Notes: generated from the sequence alone by a model not told the origin. 64,000 nt of DNA from Cydia pomonella (GCF_033807575.1 NC_084711.1:1178001-1242000), one strand, 5' to 3'; numbered from the stretch's first letter, positions 45,660 through 57,681 are shown. Made by a program: numbers and translations.

Positions 45660-45792
45660 GGGCTATAACCGCGAAAATCGAAGTTCGTCAATTGCGGGCA
45701 TTTTTCTCTGTCACTCTAATTACGTCTTAGTGGGAGGGAGTAAAAGAGAAAGATCCCCGCAATTTGCGAATTTCGGTTTTCGCGGTAGGCCC
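45660..45792. mobile_element. GGGCCTACCGCGAA foldback family, copy
   Basis: The best-preserved copy: 'aaccgcgaaaatcgaagttc' at the left, 'cgaatttcggttttcgcggt' then AGGCCC at the right, centre 'tttttctctgtcactctaat'. Confidence 0.78.
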
Positions 45793-46484
45793 CCAGTTTA
45801 TTAATAACAAACAACTATCTATGTAGTTCCGATTTAGATCACGACTTAGTGCTTTAGTACAAGACTCAGGTAATGCTCTCAAATTATAGGATTACTATTA
45901 CGTAAATAAGTAACTAGGTTTAAAACTGTAATAGAACCAAGAGCCAGTGAACTGTAATTAGGGAACGGAAAGTATACCTAGGTATAGTATAACCGTATTC
46001 TGTTGTTTTCCGGCATAGATAGGTTGTTTAACTTCTGCGTTCTATATCATGTTTAAATTGTGTAAAATAAATACGGCCTGTGAAAAAAGTGGTCATGCAT
46101 AATATGGTAAATCTTTTAAATGTACGTGTATTTTTTTAGCAGCAACTTTTAAAATATTTTTTGTATATATCAAACTACGTTTAAAAATAACGTTAATAAC
46201 GTTAGGTTTTTTATGAATTTTAGATATATAATATTCCATGATACCAATAGTTTAGAGCGTGTTTACTTAGTTTTCGTGTTAAATTTTTATTTTTATTTTT
46301 AGTAATCCAAATTATACCATATTATGTCCTCTTCGCAATAGAAAACATTTTTCTAGTTGTATTCAGATTGATATAGTTCTGATGTTTTTCAACTTTCGTA
46401 AAAAAATTTAAGAAAAAGTTGCCTCCCATACAAAAAAACTTTCAGTGTTTGGATTAGAAATTCTTCCTAACTACCACAAATATA

Positions 46485-46640
46485 GTAAGTAAGTAAATAT
46501 TCTTTATTGCACCAACAATTATACATTTTACATACATGGAAAACTACAAATGAATTTTAAAGGAAAATAGAACCAGGTAACAACAGGCGGTCTTATCGCT
46601 AAAAAGCGATCTCTTCCAGACAACCTTTAGGTAATTTTTT
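46485..46640 (-). mobile_element. LINE 3' end with (TTAC)n tail
   Basis: Minus strand: 'aggttgtctggaagagatcg' ... 'gcgataagaccgcctgttgt' ... 'attgttggtgcaataaagaa' then (TTAC)n. Same terminus as 9636-9700. Confidence 0.75.
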
Positions 46641-47106
46641 AACCTTTAGGTAGCAGGAAGTTTAGAACTCATACAAAAGTCAACAGGTAGTGCAAGGAGC
46701 TAAATATGGAGACTATTAAACACAAACACACATACTACTAAATATAAAAATATAAAATATATAAATTAGTTTAAAAAAGTATTTTTTCGGTAAGATGACA
46801 TTCTAATGTGCGTTAAACAGCTTGTAAAAATATAAACACAGTTGAAATATACTAAATAGTTTGAGAAGGATATTATTCGTTGATCTATCAAGACACTATT
46901 TAAACGAATTAAAATGATAGGTACAAAACTTATAAACTATCATTAAAATATAGCTTTTAGCAACTCAACAATAATTTAGTTCCCGAGTTAAGAGCACTTA
47001 TAGCTTGGTATCCCGGTTAGCCAAACCCTTGACTTGGGCCCAAGAACTTTACCTGTACAGCAATCTAGTTTAAACTAAACTTAAACACAGTTCAGACTGC
47101 CTAAAT
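46641..47106. other. gene-free stretch
   Basis: AT-rich. No exon or recognised repeat. Confidence 0.4.
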
Positions 47107-47836
47107 CAGGGATGGTGAACCCTTGGTAATCGCGCTAGATATTTTTATAACGTTAATTTATTTCTGTCCAAACACTGAATACCAGAAACCATAACAGAGT
47201 GAGTTTATCAAAGTTTTGGCGTACACAAAACCAATAAGTTTTTGGCAAAAAAAAAATATACACGCTTTTACCGCTGGCTGTACTTTTCTTTCCACAGGTA
47301 ACATAAACTCTTCGGGACAATCCGAATAACCCCAAACCCAATTAGTTTGCGTTGTTTTATCACAGAGCTCCCATGGCACCTCCGGCCTCCATCATCAGAT
47401 AAGTTCCATGTTATCATAATATTGCATTGTCAATTACTTATATACGTATGACAAATTGCAGTACAATTGGAAATCGGGAAGCGGCTCAAATTTAGATTCC
47501 AGGATTTGACCCGCACTAACAAACTAACATACAGACTAACATGGCAAGTGAAATAAAAGCTTCTAAAAAAATAAAAAGACTATTTGTTTTGATGAGTTAT
47601 TTCTCTCATTTACGACAATATCTTGCCTTATAACTACCTCGTATGCCTAAACAAAGGATATTCAAGTTCATTTTGGCCATAGTTAGGGACGAAACTTAAA
47701 TAATGTATAGAAATAGTGATATGACTTTTTGTAACATCTGTCATTCCGATACATTTTTTCTATTCATTTGTCGGTGTAAGATATCATTTGGGTAAGCCCC
47801 CAGTACAAGTAGTACATATAAGGTTCGCCACCTCTG
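47107..47836. mobile_element. hAT-like MITE
   Basis: Ends CAGGGATGGTGAACCCTTGG and, from the right, CAGAGGTGGCGAACCTTATA. Starting with CAG(G/A)G(A/G)TGG is typical of hAT elements. The 8-bp flanks (GCCTAAAT / ATCTAGAC) match at only about half of their positions, so a target duplication is not shown. Inside lies a fragment at 47340-47405 ('gttttatcacagagctccca') that recurs at 50065-50130. Confidence 0.55.
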
Positions 47837-47954
47837 ATCTAGACCAAGGTACTCCTAACATGGCAGATCGACAGCCTACAACGACTACAAGCATCTCCTC
47901 GTGTCGTACGGTGTCCCAACTTTACACTAAACCCTTTAACGTTTCTAGCTGTTT

Positions 47955-48125
47955 AAACACCGAGGGTTCCATACTTTTTAGTAAGTATTTGGTGTCATAA
48001 TGGCAACAGAAATACGGTTCATGAGATACAGCCTGGTGACAGGCGGACAGACAGACGGACAGACAGCGGAGTCTTAGTAATAAGGTCCCGTTTTACCCTT
48101 TGAGTACGGAGCTCTAAAAACGACT
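47955..48125 (-). repeat. GTCC/GGAC interspersed element
   Basis: Reverse-orientation relative of 14890-15408: 'catgagatacagcctggtga', a GGACAGACAGACGGACAGAC block, and 'gtcccgttttaccctttgag'. The 70-codon frame at 47788-48000 partly covers it. Confidence 0.62.
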
Positions 48126-48429
48126 TGTTTATGTTTGAATAGAACTTAGTAATATGACAAGGAAAGGTACCCAACTGTCCGGTTCCGATTTGATTTATAT
48201 TTATATATATGTTATAGAGTAGTCTAAAATAACAGACACGAATTTTTTTTTAGCTGCCCAAACTCAACCTATTAGGAGAAATTGGCCTCCAAAGTGCTAA
48301 AAAAAATACTAAACCTTCTAACTCCTATAGAAAGTGATGCTCAAGCAACTTGCTAGTTAATGGCTGGTTTGAGTATATGTTTGAGAGCATGAGATTTTTG
48401 ACTTTCCAAAACGTCCCGCTTGGCGCGCT

Positions 48430-48520
48430 GTTCAAAAACCCATACAAAATGAGACTTAACGCAAACGCGTATGTCACGTTTCGCTATCGACTAAATTTAC
48501 ACTAGGGGTACAGGAAAAAA
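48430..48520 (+). mobile_element. half copy of the CCCCTAGTGTAAATTTA MITE
   Basis: 'catacaaaatgagacttaac', 'gcaaacgcgtatgtcacgtt', 'tttacactaggggtac'. Matches the right arm of 50354-50541. Confidence 0.65.
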
Positions 48521-48641
48521 TAATGAGCACGTGTTTTGTTATATCGGCAGAAACTCATTTTTTCCTAAAAAAAATCGACGTTCGAAGTTTTATAATATCT
48601 TATCGCTAAAGATACACATAAAGACGGGTGTTTTGACCATA

Positions 48642-48785
48642 GACCAAGATAAGTTAGCAGCGATTTGATTTGATAGCCCAGCCTGTGCAAGTGTTAAGTA
48701 AATGACATAATTTCATAGAAGTTTGACGTTTAAAATAACACTTGCACAGTTTAGGCTGTAAAAATCGCTGCCAACTTATCTTGGT
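48642..48785. mobile_element. foldback MITE (ACCAAGATAAGTT ends), intact
   Basis: Inverted ends ACCAAGATAAGTTAGCAGCG and, from the right, ACCAAGATAAGTTGGCAGCG. The arms continue through 'cctgtgcaagtgttaagt' and its complement. 144 bp. A second copy at 52431-52892 has been split by a SINE. Confidence 0.75.
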
Positions 48786-49495
48786 GCGATTTGAGTTGTC
48801 TTTTTGCTTAACAGGTGATGTAAAATAAATATAAAGCATGTAGTTCATAAGCATACATTTTAACACGCGGACCGGACACTATCAGGCTATCAGTAAGAAT
48901 AACATCACTTTAACGAAATGCTACGGGTAATAGAAAAGAAGGAAAAAGAGATTCCATAAAATGATAAGAAAAGTTGTGTGTCACCCGAGACCAAAGTTCA
49001 TCATCATCAAACAATTTAGTTTCTTGCTACATGAGATTCTAACTGCCCGATTCGAACTTTACGATACGTCAAATATTAGGTCTAGATACGATATGGATGA
49101 TTTTACGCTTGCTCTAAAATCTGTGTTTTTTATTCACACAAATAAATAACTGTATTGTGACTGCATGTCTGTATGACGATACCCACTATTACCTATTTTG
49201 CCCTGGATGGTTGCCAAAATACCTCAAAAGTTACTCAACTTAGGTCTAATAATGTTAGCAAAAACAATTTACTAGAAAACTTGTGATATGTACAGGCAGC
49301 AAATTAATTACGTTGTTAAGTTTCTCTGCAGCTGACTGTACGTGGTTATTGTTTATAAGTAATAATATAAGAGTTACAAGTAAACAATACATTTTAAAAA
49401 AGTTAAAAATATTTAAATGTCATACGTTGAAAATTTTCCGCAATTATCCCGGCTTAAATTCTGAGTCATCTTAAATTAAAAAAAAAAGTACTTAC
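48786..49495. other. gene-free stretch
   Basis: A half copy of the GCCCGATTCGAA repeat at 49045-49110. Otherwise AT-rich. If the exon at 49496-49697 is real, this is its first intron (minus strand). Confidence 0.4.
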
Positions 49496-49697
49496 CAAAA
49501 CAAAATAAAAATTATCCTCCTCAGTATCCTAAACAAACACAAACATGAATCCACATTGTCACAATCACAACACAAATCCCACCAAAACAAAACCGTTAAG
49601 TCCAATTGGAACCATGCACGAGTTACGGAAAGTTTAAACTATAAAATAAAAACGCGTTCACGAGACGTACATTCGCACGCGGGTGCGCGAGACGACT
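49496..49697 (-). other. candidate non-coding first exon and core promoter
   Basis: On the minus strand a TTCAGTCG initiator (A at 49697) is followed 27 bp later by GTACGT, close to the DPE consensus at the expected position. There is no TATA box. About 200 nt further a strong donor (TTTTG|gtaagtactt) ends the block. The segment is less AT-rich than its surroundings near the start. It has only three very short upstream-type frames (16, 11 and 5 codons) and no long frame, so it would be a 5' UTR exon. No downstream exon was identified. This is inference from signals only. Confidence 0.35.
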
Positions 49698-49869
49698 GAA
49701 GTTTCGAGGTTCGAGGTAGAGTCGACCGTAGGGGCTCATTATTAGAGACGCGCACTACCTTATTGAGCTAAAGGACGTAAGTTCAGGCGTACTGGTACTG
49801 GTATAACTATTGAGGTACATTTTAACATTTCATAGTATATGTGAGGTGGTCAAAACCATACATACTTAC

Positions 49870-50030
49870 ATCATGCCTAATTCCCGGAGGGGCAATTCCT
49901 TCACTTTCATAGCCTCATACACGTTCGCCGGTTTGATCAGCGAGAGTTTTGAGAGGGTGCTCATGACCTGGCCTTTCTTCAGGATTTCCCCAATTTGATC
50001 AGCGAAAGTCCGCTGAGGACTACCCCTTCC
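49870..50030 (-). mobile_element. LINE ORF C-terminal end (EILKKGQ family)
   Basis: Shorter, internally deleted relative of 17033-17242 in minus orientation ('tggcctttcttcaggatttc', 'ttcactttcatagcctcata'). 50065-50240 continues with further LINE-like pieces ('gttttatcacagagttccta', 'gtcccactgctgggcaaagg'). Confidence 0.6.
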
Positions 50031-50353
50031 AGCTCCCTCTACTAGGTACTTCTTCCTTGAAACAAAATTAGGTTGCTTTGTTTTATCACAGAGTTCCTAT
50101 GGCCATCGCCTGTTTCCATCATCAGATAGGCTCGATTTTTTTATTACTATAACCTATCTTGTGTCCCACTGCTGGGCAAAGGCCTCCCCTTTCTTCCGCC
50201 ACTCATCACTGTTTGGTGCATGCTCCCGCAGCCAGTCGCCTCGATTAAATAATATAAAAAAAAACTTAAGTGGTTGGTAAGGTAACGTTACCAACGTTAT
50301 TATGATCAGCAAATACGAGCTGGCTGAAAGCTTGGCTGCATGACGCAGATCTG

Positions 50354-50541
50354 TACCCCTAGTGTAAATTTATTCGATGACGTAACGTGACGTACGCGTT
50401 TGCGTTAAGTCTCATTTTGTATGGGATTTTGAATTTCCAAAATGTTCCACATGGCGGGCTGTGTCTAAATCCCATACTAAATGAGACTTAACGCAAACGC
50501 GTACGTCACGTTTCAAAATCGAATAAATTTACACTAGGGGC
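50354..50541. mobile_element. long-arm foldback MITE (CCCCTAGTGTAAATTTATTC)
   Basis: Left arm TACCCCTAGTGTAAATTTAT, right arm AATAAATTTACACTAGGGGC. Both continue through 'gtgacgtacgcgtttgcgtt' and its complement, so the arms pair over 75-80 bp around a short centre. 48430-48520 is a half copy. A trace is at 56850-56890. Confidence 0.78.
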
Positions 50542-52430
50542 TCTGTATTATGTTAAGTAAATGAAAATGTGACATATAAAGTAGTATCTTCTAAAGACCG
50601 AACAGAAATATATGATCATTGTCAGGAGGGCGCTGTTATTCTACAGTTTTGTACGAAAAATTTAGTTTCAATGAAATTCCGCAATATGGCCCGTGATCAT
50701 TATATTACTGGTTAGGCTTTGCTAGAAAATTAACGCGCAACTTCATTGCCTGATAATTATAAGCGGTAGACTGTTAAATCCCTGGGCCTCCGTACGAGCC
50801 TTGAAGCGTTACGTCTTACTACACTACTAGAAACAGTTAGAATTGAGTATACAACCGTTCCTAACTAAGTAGTCAGTTGGTTAGTAGTTCGCCATTAAGA
50901 GAAGCGTAGGCTTTAATACAGTAGGAGCTACTTCGAGGCAATTAATCAGTGTCTTGCATTTAACCGCGAGTCTAATAGTTAAAATATACCTACTTACACC
51001 CCTTGTAACCTTATCAGTGATTAAATCGAATAAGTGATATTCTAATTTGCAATTTTGATACAACACCAAAGCTCGCGCTTGAGTAGAATTATCGACTATC
51101 ACTTTTGACAGCTGACACTTCTGACAGAGATCATCAATCATCATCTATTACAAAATAACAAGAAATTACTACCTTTTTGAATAGACCTCCGTGATCGTAG
51201 AAGTCTGTATCGTAGAACTGTAGACGGCAGCACAGAAGTCGCCTATACATTGGCGCGAAGCGTTATGTCAAGTACCCATTTCTAGATGTCAGACCTACTA
51301 TGCGAAATAGAGCCAGCGTTTAGTGTAGGGGGCAGCACCAACTCAGAAGCGTGAATTGTGTTCGTTTTCGATTCCGGTTACGAGATGGCAGACCCTCCAA
51401 CACGCACGGTCTCTATACGAATGAATTAAAAATACATTAGTCGGCATTCCTACAGCCCCTCCACATAACATAATAAGTTAAGTTACTTTACTAGTAGAAG
51501 GGAGCTTAGTCTAAAACTAAATCTAGTATTAACTAACCATTTACTTACTAAGCTTAACATGAATCAGTCGCACGCATACAAAACTTTAGTCGACCATCAT
51601 ACATGCCAATTCGAACGTACACTGACATCTGCTTCATCTGAATAACATTTGAATCATGTTATCTACAGGCCAATTCGAGTTTTAGTTATTCGATCTGTTT
51701 CCGATATGATACTGACCAGTCAGTGTCAAAAGTGACGTTTTGGTTGAAGACATATAGTTCATGGCGTCCGAGGGCGTCGACTGGGCCTCCGTAGCGGCAG
51801 CAGGGGTGCGGTTCAAAGGTGTTTAGCCAAGACATTTCATTTTATTTATTTAAGGACCATCAAAATATACTCGTAATACATCTACACAATTTCATAAGAG
51901 CATAAAGAAATACAGAACTCATAAATAGATCTAGTTTATCTTATAACCTTGCTTGTCAACTTATAAGAAGCGTTTTCCGCTCGCTAACCATCGCACATAT
52001 TACTTATGCACTTAAACATGCTTACTCGTAAGTATAAAGGTATAACTGCTCAGGTTATTGAGCAATCAAAACCAAAACCATGTTATATTTAAATGAATAT
52101 CCCGATTAAACAATGTAATAACACCTCGCATGTTCCAGCAACAACTACGCAATGTAATGACTCAGTCAATCAAATTCAGAAGGTAATAAATACGTATAAA
52201 TGTAATAGATATGTACGGCGTTATGGTTTTGATTATTACAATGCATTTTACCGGTTAGGATGATAATTACGCATAGAAATCGCGGTGTCAATCAAGAGGG
52301 ATCGGAAACGGTACAACGCTTACGAACTCAATTAACGGTTCAATCATTTTAAATTGACTACTTGATGATACGTTTATGCGTTTGTTTGATCATTGGGATT
52401 TACTTGGACTGTAGAGACAGACCAGGCTAA
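50542..52430. other. gene-free stretch with repeat fragments
   Basis: Fragments: 51370-51416 (minus, ATAGrGA-ended element), 51606-51665 (left end of the 38394 MITE), 51668-51750 (45236 MITE family). The rest, including an 87-codon minus frame at 50881-51144, is not recognised. Confidence 0.45.
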
Positions 52431-52892
52431 GTTGATTAAGATTTTGATGGCCCTGCGCCTGTGCAAGTGTTATGTGTTCTTGTTTTTCCTCGCGTTGTCC
52501 CGGCATTTTGTCACGGCTCATGGGAGCCTGGGTTCCGCTTGAGAACTAATCCCAAGATTTGCCGTAGACACTAGTTTTTACGAAAGCGATTGTCATTTGA
52601 CCTTCCAACCCAGAGGGTAATCTAGGCCTTGTTGGGATTAATCCGGTTTCCTCACGATGTTTTCCTTCACCAAAAAACGACTGGTAAATATCAAATGATA
52701 TTTCGTACATAAGTTCCGGAAAACTTATTACCTACGAGCCGGGGTTTGAACCCGCGATCTCCGGTTTGCAAGTCGCACACTCTTACCGCTAGGCCACCAG
52801 CGCTCTTTTTACTTAGCGCTCATAGAAGTTTGACTTTTAAAATAACACTGGCACTCTCTGGGCTGTCAAAATTGCTGTCAACTTATCTTGGT
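52431..52892. mobile_element. ACCAAGATAAGTT MITE split by a SINE
   Basis: The left arm at 52431-52484 ('gcgcctgtgcaagtgttatg') and right arm at 52806-52892 ('gtcaacttatcttggt') match the intact 144-bp copy at 48642. About 320 bp of SINE separates them. Confidence 0.7.
52485..52803 (-). mobile_element. tRNA-derived SINE, full length
   Basis: On the minus strand: 'gcgctggtggcctagcggta' (box A), a box B GGTTCAAACCC, 'ttggtgaaggaaaacatcgt', then a GC-richer 3' body to 'cgcgaggaaaaacaagaaca'. It shares the body with the SINE at 2520-2765 and is longer at the 3' side. Confidence 0.78.
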
Positions 52893-53084
52893 CCGACTGT
52901 AGGATCTACAGTATAATTATATACGGTGTCGTTTTCAATCAATGTTGCCAGATTGTACGTTTTAGTACTTTTCCGTGCTTTTTGAAAATGTACCGTTACG
53001 TATTAAAATCGTACATTTTGGCCAAACCATGCGTTTTAGTACAATCTTACGTACTTTTCGTATGAGCAGTTCAAAAATATGCTA

Positions 53085-53300
53085 GGTTTTCCTTTTGTTT
53101 TCAAAATTTGCAAAACAAATATTTTTTTTTTCCAAAAAGCGATACCTATAAACCTAGAATATATTATGCTGAAGCTATCGACATCAAAATCAAAGTGATT
53201 TGTTAAGATTTATTTAGTGGAAACCGTTTTCTCTCGAAGAGGAATTTCATAGAAAATATACCGTTATTTCGTTAGGATCGCAAAGCTATTCTTCCCTCTC
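53085..53300 (-). repeat. interspersed repeat, partner of 2065-2275
   Basis: Reverse-complement match described at 1716-2515. 52940-53080 also repeats a 'gtacattttggccaaa' / 'cgttttagtac' motif internally. Confidence 0.6.
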
Positions 53301-54814
53301 AAACGTTAGAGCTATAATATAGTCTAGATCCGAGCAATTAGTGTCATAATTAGAGCCGTCACACTCCCATTGAGCGCCGCCGCGCCGGCGCGGGCGCACT
53401 TTTTGCTCCCTCTCACTACGCTTTCGAAGCATTTGGGTTTTAATTATCATTTAACTCGCAAATTTAAAATTATCTTGAGTTCCGGGCGGGGATTTAATAT
53501 TTATTTGTTTTTATGCTTCCGCTATTGTCTAGGAAATCGTATATTGTTGCATTAGAGACCTTGTGACTAGTGGGTAGGCTCCCACCAAGGTAAATAAATA
53601 TTTAATAAAACCGGCCATGACTATGTCGGGCCATGCCTCATGTCGAATAGTTTTCGACATAAAATATGTGTGTGACCCGTTTTTAATATATTTAATATGT
53701 GTGTCTCATTAGTCCAAATGTGTCTCATGCAAGAAATTTTAAATAGAGGTGGATTGCCAAAGAAAACTTTGTAGCCAGAGCAAATTTACTGCCATCTTTC
53801 GACACATTTATAAAACTTTTAGAACGCCATTTGGCTTTGATCCTTATTTTATAATGATATGTGTCAAATTTGTTAAATATCAAAAAGTGACGCCATCTAA
53901 TAGATCAAAGGCCAAAGGTATAGCGACATTGTTTCGAGCGATTATGGCGCCATAACCTTATATATATGACCGTAATATGATAAGATTCATATACTAGCCG
54001 TGTCTTATCCAACCTCGACATTGGCAGAATCATCAACACCTTGATGGAGCCATAACACGAAAAATTGATTGAACTTATATATAACTGAGACGTGACAGTA
54101 TTTTGGCCAAGGCATGTTGGTACAAAATGTGGTAGTCATATCAGCGGGTGTAGGTATCTTTCTAACAAATGAGGTAGTCTGAAAGGGGTCCCCGCTTTCG
54201 TAAGACATACAGGTTGCACATGACGAAATAATGTTTGTACCTAGGACCTTAACTGAAATCAAGACACCTCCAAATTGAATTGATTAATAAAAACGAAATG
54301 AAAGAAAAACCTAAATTTTCTTGAAATTGACTGGATGTGGACGATCATTATCCATACATACAAAGTACACTTAATCCGTGGACGTGATACGATGCGTATC
54401 TACAAGATCTTGAATATTTGCATATGCATGTTGATAATTTGTTTCTTGTCGAGTACCTAGTGCTCATGCCGATCGGATCAACCCGTGTTCAAAATGAATG
54501 AGAATCGAAATCGCGGAAGAACCAATGTAATATTACCTGGAGATCTGCGGGCAACCTAATCACAGCCAGATAGCTCCAAGCTCCAACTACCTATGCAGTA
54601 TTTACTAGATTTGGACAGTTGACCGTTTTGGACCCGGGTACGTCCTTAAACTACGTCCAAAAGAGAGGTATGGGCATTGTGACTGTCATCTGGCTTTGTG
54701 TGGTAGGGTACAGCCAGTGAATGTCATTCCAGATCCAGAGCAGAGTCCAATTGGGGAAGTACCTCCACCTTACAGAAAACAGCAGCCAAATAACACTAGA
54801 CCCTACTAATAGTG
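53301..54814. other. gene-free stretch, 1.5 kb
   Basis: A short GC-rich block at 53355-53400 (gccgccgcgccggcgcgggcg) and a small inverted repeat at 53620-53665. No exon is recognised. The 85-codon minus frame at 54005-54262 has no family similarity. Confidence 0.4.
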
Positions 54815-54985
54815 TTGTGTTCCTGTCGGTGAGTAAGGTTGCCAGAGCTCATCGAGGGGGGGCGGGTTTAGGGTCGGCAACGCGCATATAACTCCTCTGG
54901 AGTTGCAGGCGTACATAGGCTACGGAGACTGCTTATCATCAGGCGGGGCGTATGCTTGTTTGCCACCGACGTAGTTATAAAAAAA
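54815..54985 (+). repeat. retroposon copy with poly-A (ACGTCGGTGGCAAACAAGC family)
   Basis: Partner of 7225-7400 in opposite orientation: 'agtaaggttgccagagctca', 'aactcctctggagttgcagg', 'cataggctacggagactgct', ending 'caccgacgtagttata' + A12. Confidence 0.7.
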
Positions 54986-56925
54986 AAAAAGTTGACACAG
55001 TGATATAATCTATCTATACCAATGTGGGACTATGTGTCACAATGTCACTAGCAGATCATTGCCTCCTAATCTTGCAGGATAACAAGCGGGACGACGTTTA
55101 GGTAAACGGTCCCCTGGCCTGAGCGAGAGTCGGCACATGACAACAGCAACTAAACAACTAATTAATGAGTAGATGTATCTTTTTGATACACCTTTCTCGG
55201 TTACATGTAATGCCCAAATTAGATCAAGTTTTGAAGTCCAAAATAATTCTTGGAGACCTACCATATCACTTTGCTATCCACCAATGAATAGCTGCCGGGT
55301 GTCTGGATCCAGTTATAAAATAACGATAAGTAGTAGGTAAGGGGGTAAGGTAAGGCACGCTACTGAAAATTGTAGTATGGTTTCGCTCGAACGTTGGACT
55401 CGCTCGCGTTTTTGAATGGAGTTGAACACGATGGAGTTTCTCCGCGCATTAGACAATTAAGTATGGCCAATCGAGGCCATTTGCATGGGACAGTTTACTT
55501 TTTGCACGCGTCGGGATGGAGCCGATTGTTGCCATGACATTAGTACATTATGAGTTGATTATTCTTGCTAAGCACGAAGTCAACTTTACAACTTAGTAAG
55601 TATAAGACAGTCTGCATTAGTTAATGATCTTCTACAGCAGCACTACGTATATTCGTAACCAATAATTGAACCAGCCGCATATATTTCGGTTGAACTGTAT
55701 TTCAGTAAGTACTTTCTTAACTTTCGGTGACACTGCAAAGTTATAGTTAGAGCCTTTAAGGGGTCCGAAGAAAGTATAGAAAGTTAGAAACTTAAAAGTA
55801 TCCCAGCAAGTTTGAGCTCAACATAGGTATTCGACTTGCCTGCTCTCGGTAAACATAAAAAATGGCAAAACGAATGTAATACAGTATCGAAACACGGTAC
55901 CTAAGTAAGAATAAATTGCGGTAATACGAGTAAAACTATATAACAAACGGATTACATCGAGTATAATGAATTTAAAATATATCACAACGTTTCGAACCTT
56001 TTACAGCTTTCGTGGTCAATGGGGTGGTCTCCCTTTGACCACGAACGCATTATACCTACACGGTATAATCCGTTTACATAGTTATATTTCATGAGTAGCT
56101 ATCGCGGAGAAGACAATATTAAATTGCGGGAAATTGACCACAGCCCTGTAAGGAACAGGACCTATCTACTACTTACGTAATCCGAGTAATTGCAGCTACT
56201 CGAGCAAATAATCAGCCCCAATATGCAAACAACATAATTAGCGAGTTACATTTCTTGACGGTAACAGCCCTGGCTGTTTATAATGTGAGCACGCATATCA
56301 TACAACAAAGTAGGTACCTACTTATCGAGGTATTCCATCAAGCTCTCGTGGTTGAATGTTCACGATCCCAGGACATCTCCTCAAACGGCACGTTATTGGA
56401 AACGCCAGTGCGGGTTTAGATTGTAGGTAGTAGTAGAAAAAGCCAGAAAGTGACAGTCCACATACCCCCACAAAACGAGCATAACATACATTAACCTTTC
56501 AAGTGTGTGGCAAGAGGTTAAGTCCTGTTTCACTAAATAACACCTACGGTGTAAAGTTCGTAAAATTTTAATCAGACGCACTTAGGTATAGTTTAATTGC
56601 ACGAATTATGTGTACTATTCGGTGGTGGAACGGTCACGGTGCGCGCACTGTGGTTAGCGTATTAAACAAATTATAAGAGGTTCGATGCACTCAAATTACT
56701 TAATACCTACCATTAAGCGAGGCGCTCGGGTCTACCATCAGATTACCAGTCCATATTGTTGGTTTAAACCTATTTACTAACGGTTCTAAGTAAGCCATGG
56801 ATAAAAATTGGATGATCACAAGGCTAGATCACAGATCTACAATGACGCTTATGCAAACGCGTACGTCTCTGAATTGTCGAAAGATAAATAAAATTACGTC
56901 AAAAATACTAGTATGAGGATAGGAT
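54986..56925. other. gene-free stretch, 1.9 kb
   Basis: A small inverted repeat at 56010-56045 ('ttcgtggtcaa' / 'ttgaccacgaa'). Otherwise no repeat or exon is recognised. Confidence 0.4.
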
Positions 56926-56942
56926 AGGATATAGATAAAGGT

Positions 56943-57620
56943 AGCGGGAGCCGTCAACAGTCTGCCATCACTGTGGCGAAGAGGATGATACTGCCCAGCA
57001 CACCCTTGCGGATTGCCCTAGTTGGGCCTTAGAGCGCCACGAAATGGCGGCGATATTGGGGGTGGATGATCTCTCTCTGCACAGTGTGGTATCGTGTATG
57101 CTGAGCAGCGAGAGATCGTGGGATGCTGTCACAAAATTCTGCGAAATAGTGCTGCAGAAAAAAGAGGTAGCGGAGCGGGAGCGCGAGGAGCGAGCAAATG
57201 CGCACCCACTCCGGCGTAGACGGATGGGGAGAAGGCGGTTACAGTATATTAATCGCCTAATCCCCCAGTAGGGCCTGTGGGCTGGGGATCCACAATATAG
57301 GGCCTTACACGTCTGGAGGAAGGATCAGTGCGTTGCCGATCCTACCCTCCTCTGGATCGAGGGTGTCCCCGTTATATATTAACTAGGGCAGCCGGGGGGA
57401 CGGCACGGTAGAATGGTCTCGCGACCCCGTGGCGTCCCCCAATAACGGTAGAGCGGGCAACGCCGCAGGGGATGTTAGTGGGTATTCTCTTCCCCTCCCT
57501 CTGTTTAACAGAGGGAGTACCGGGAGGAGCGAGTCCCACATACCACCCCCCAAGTTGGCCTCCCCAGCCAGGGGGTGAGATGCGTAAATGCATTTACCCC
57601 TGCGAGAAAAAAAAAAAAAA
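56943..57620 (+). mobile_element. R1-clade LINE, 5'-truncated, with 17-bp target duplication
   Basis: The element is flanked by AGGATATAGATAAAGGT at 56926-56942 and 57621-57637, identical on both sides, and ends in A15. An open frame runs from its left edge (56945) to the stop at 57271 (109 codons). It contains the C-terminal CHHC-GEEDDTAQHTLADC zinc knuckle (CX2CX8HX4C) of R1-type ORF2 and an acidic/basic tail (KKEVAEREREERANAHPLRR). A GC-rich 3' UTR of about 330 bp follows. Only the last tenth or so of ORF2 is present, as expected for 5' truncation at target-primed reverse transcription. The perfect duplication and undamaged frame suggest recent insertion. Confidence 0.88.
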
Positions 57621-57681
57621 AGGATATAGATAAAGGTGCAAAATAAAACGCATTTAAAATATCTTACACAATACAATTTAT

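Noticed and set aside
57621..57629. ATATCCTTT (minus strand) beyond the SNRNP48 stop as a second U12-type site
   Set aside because: It is created by the LINE poly-A tail meeting the target duplication and lies outside the coding gene, past the predicted poly-A signal.
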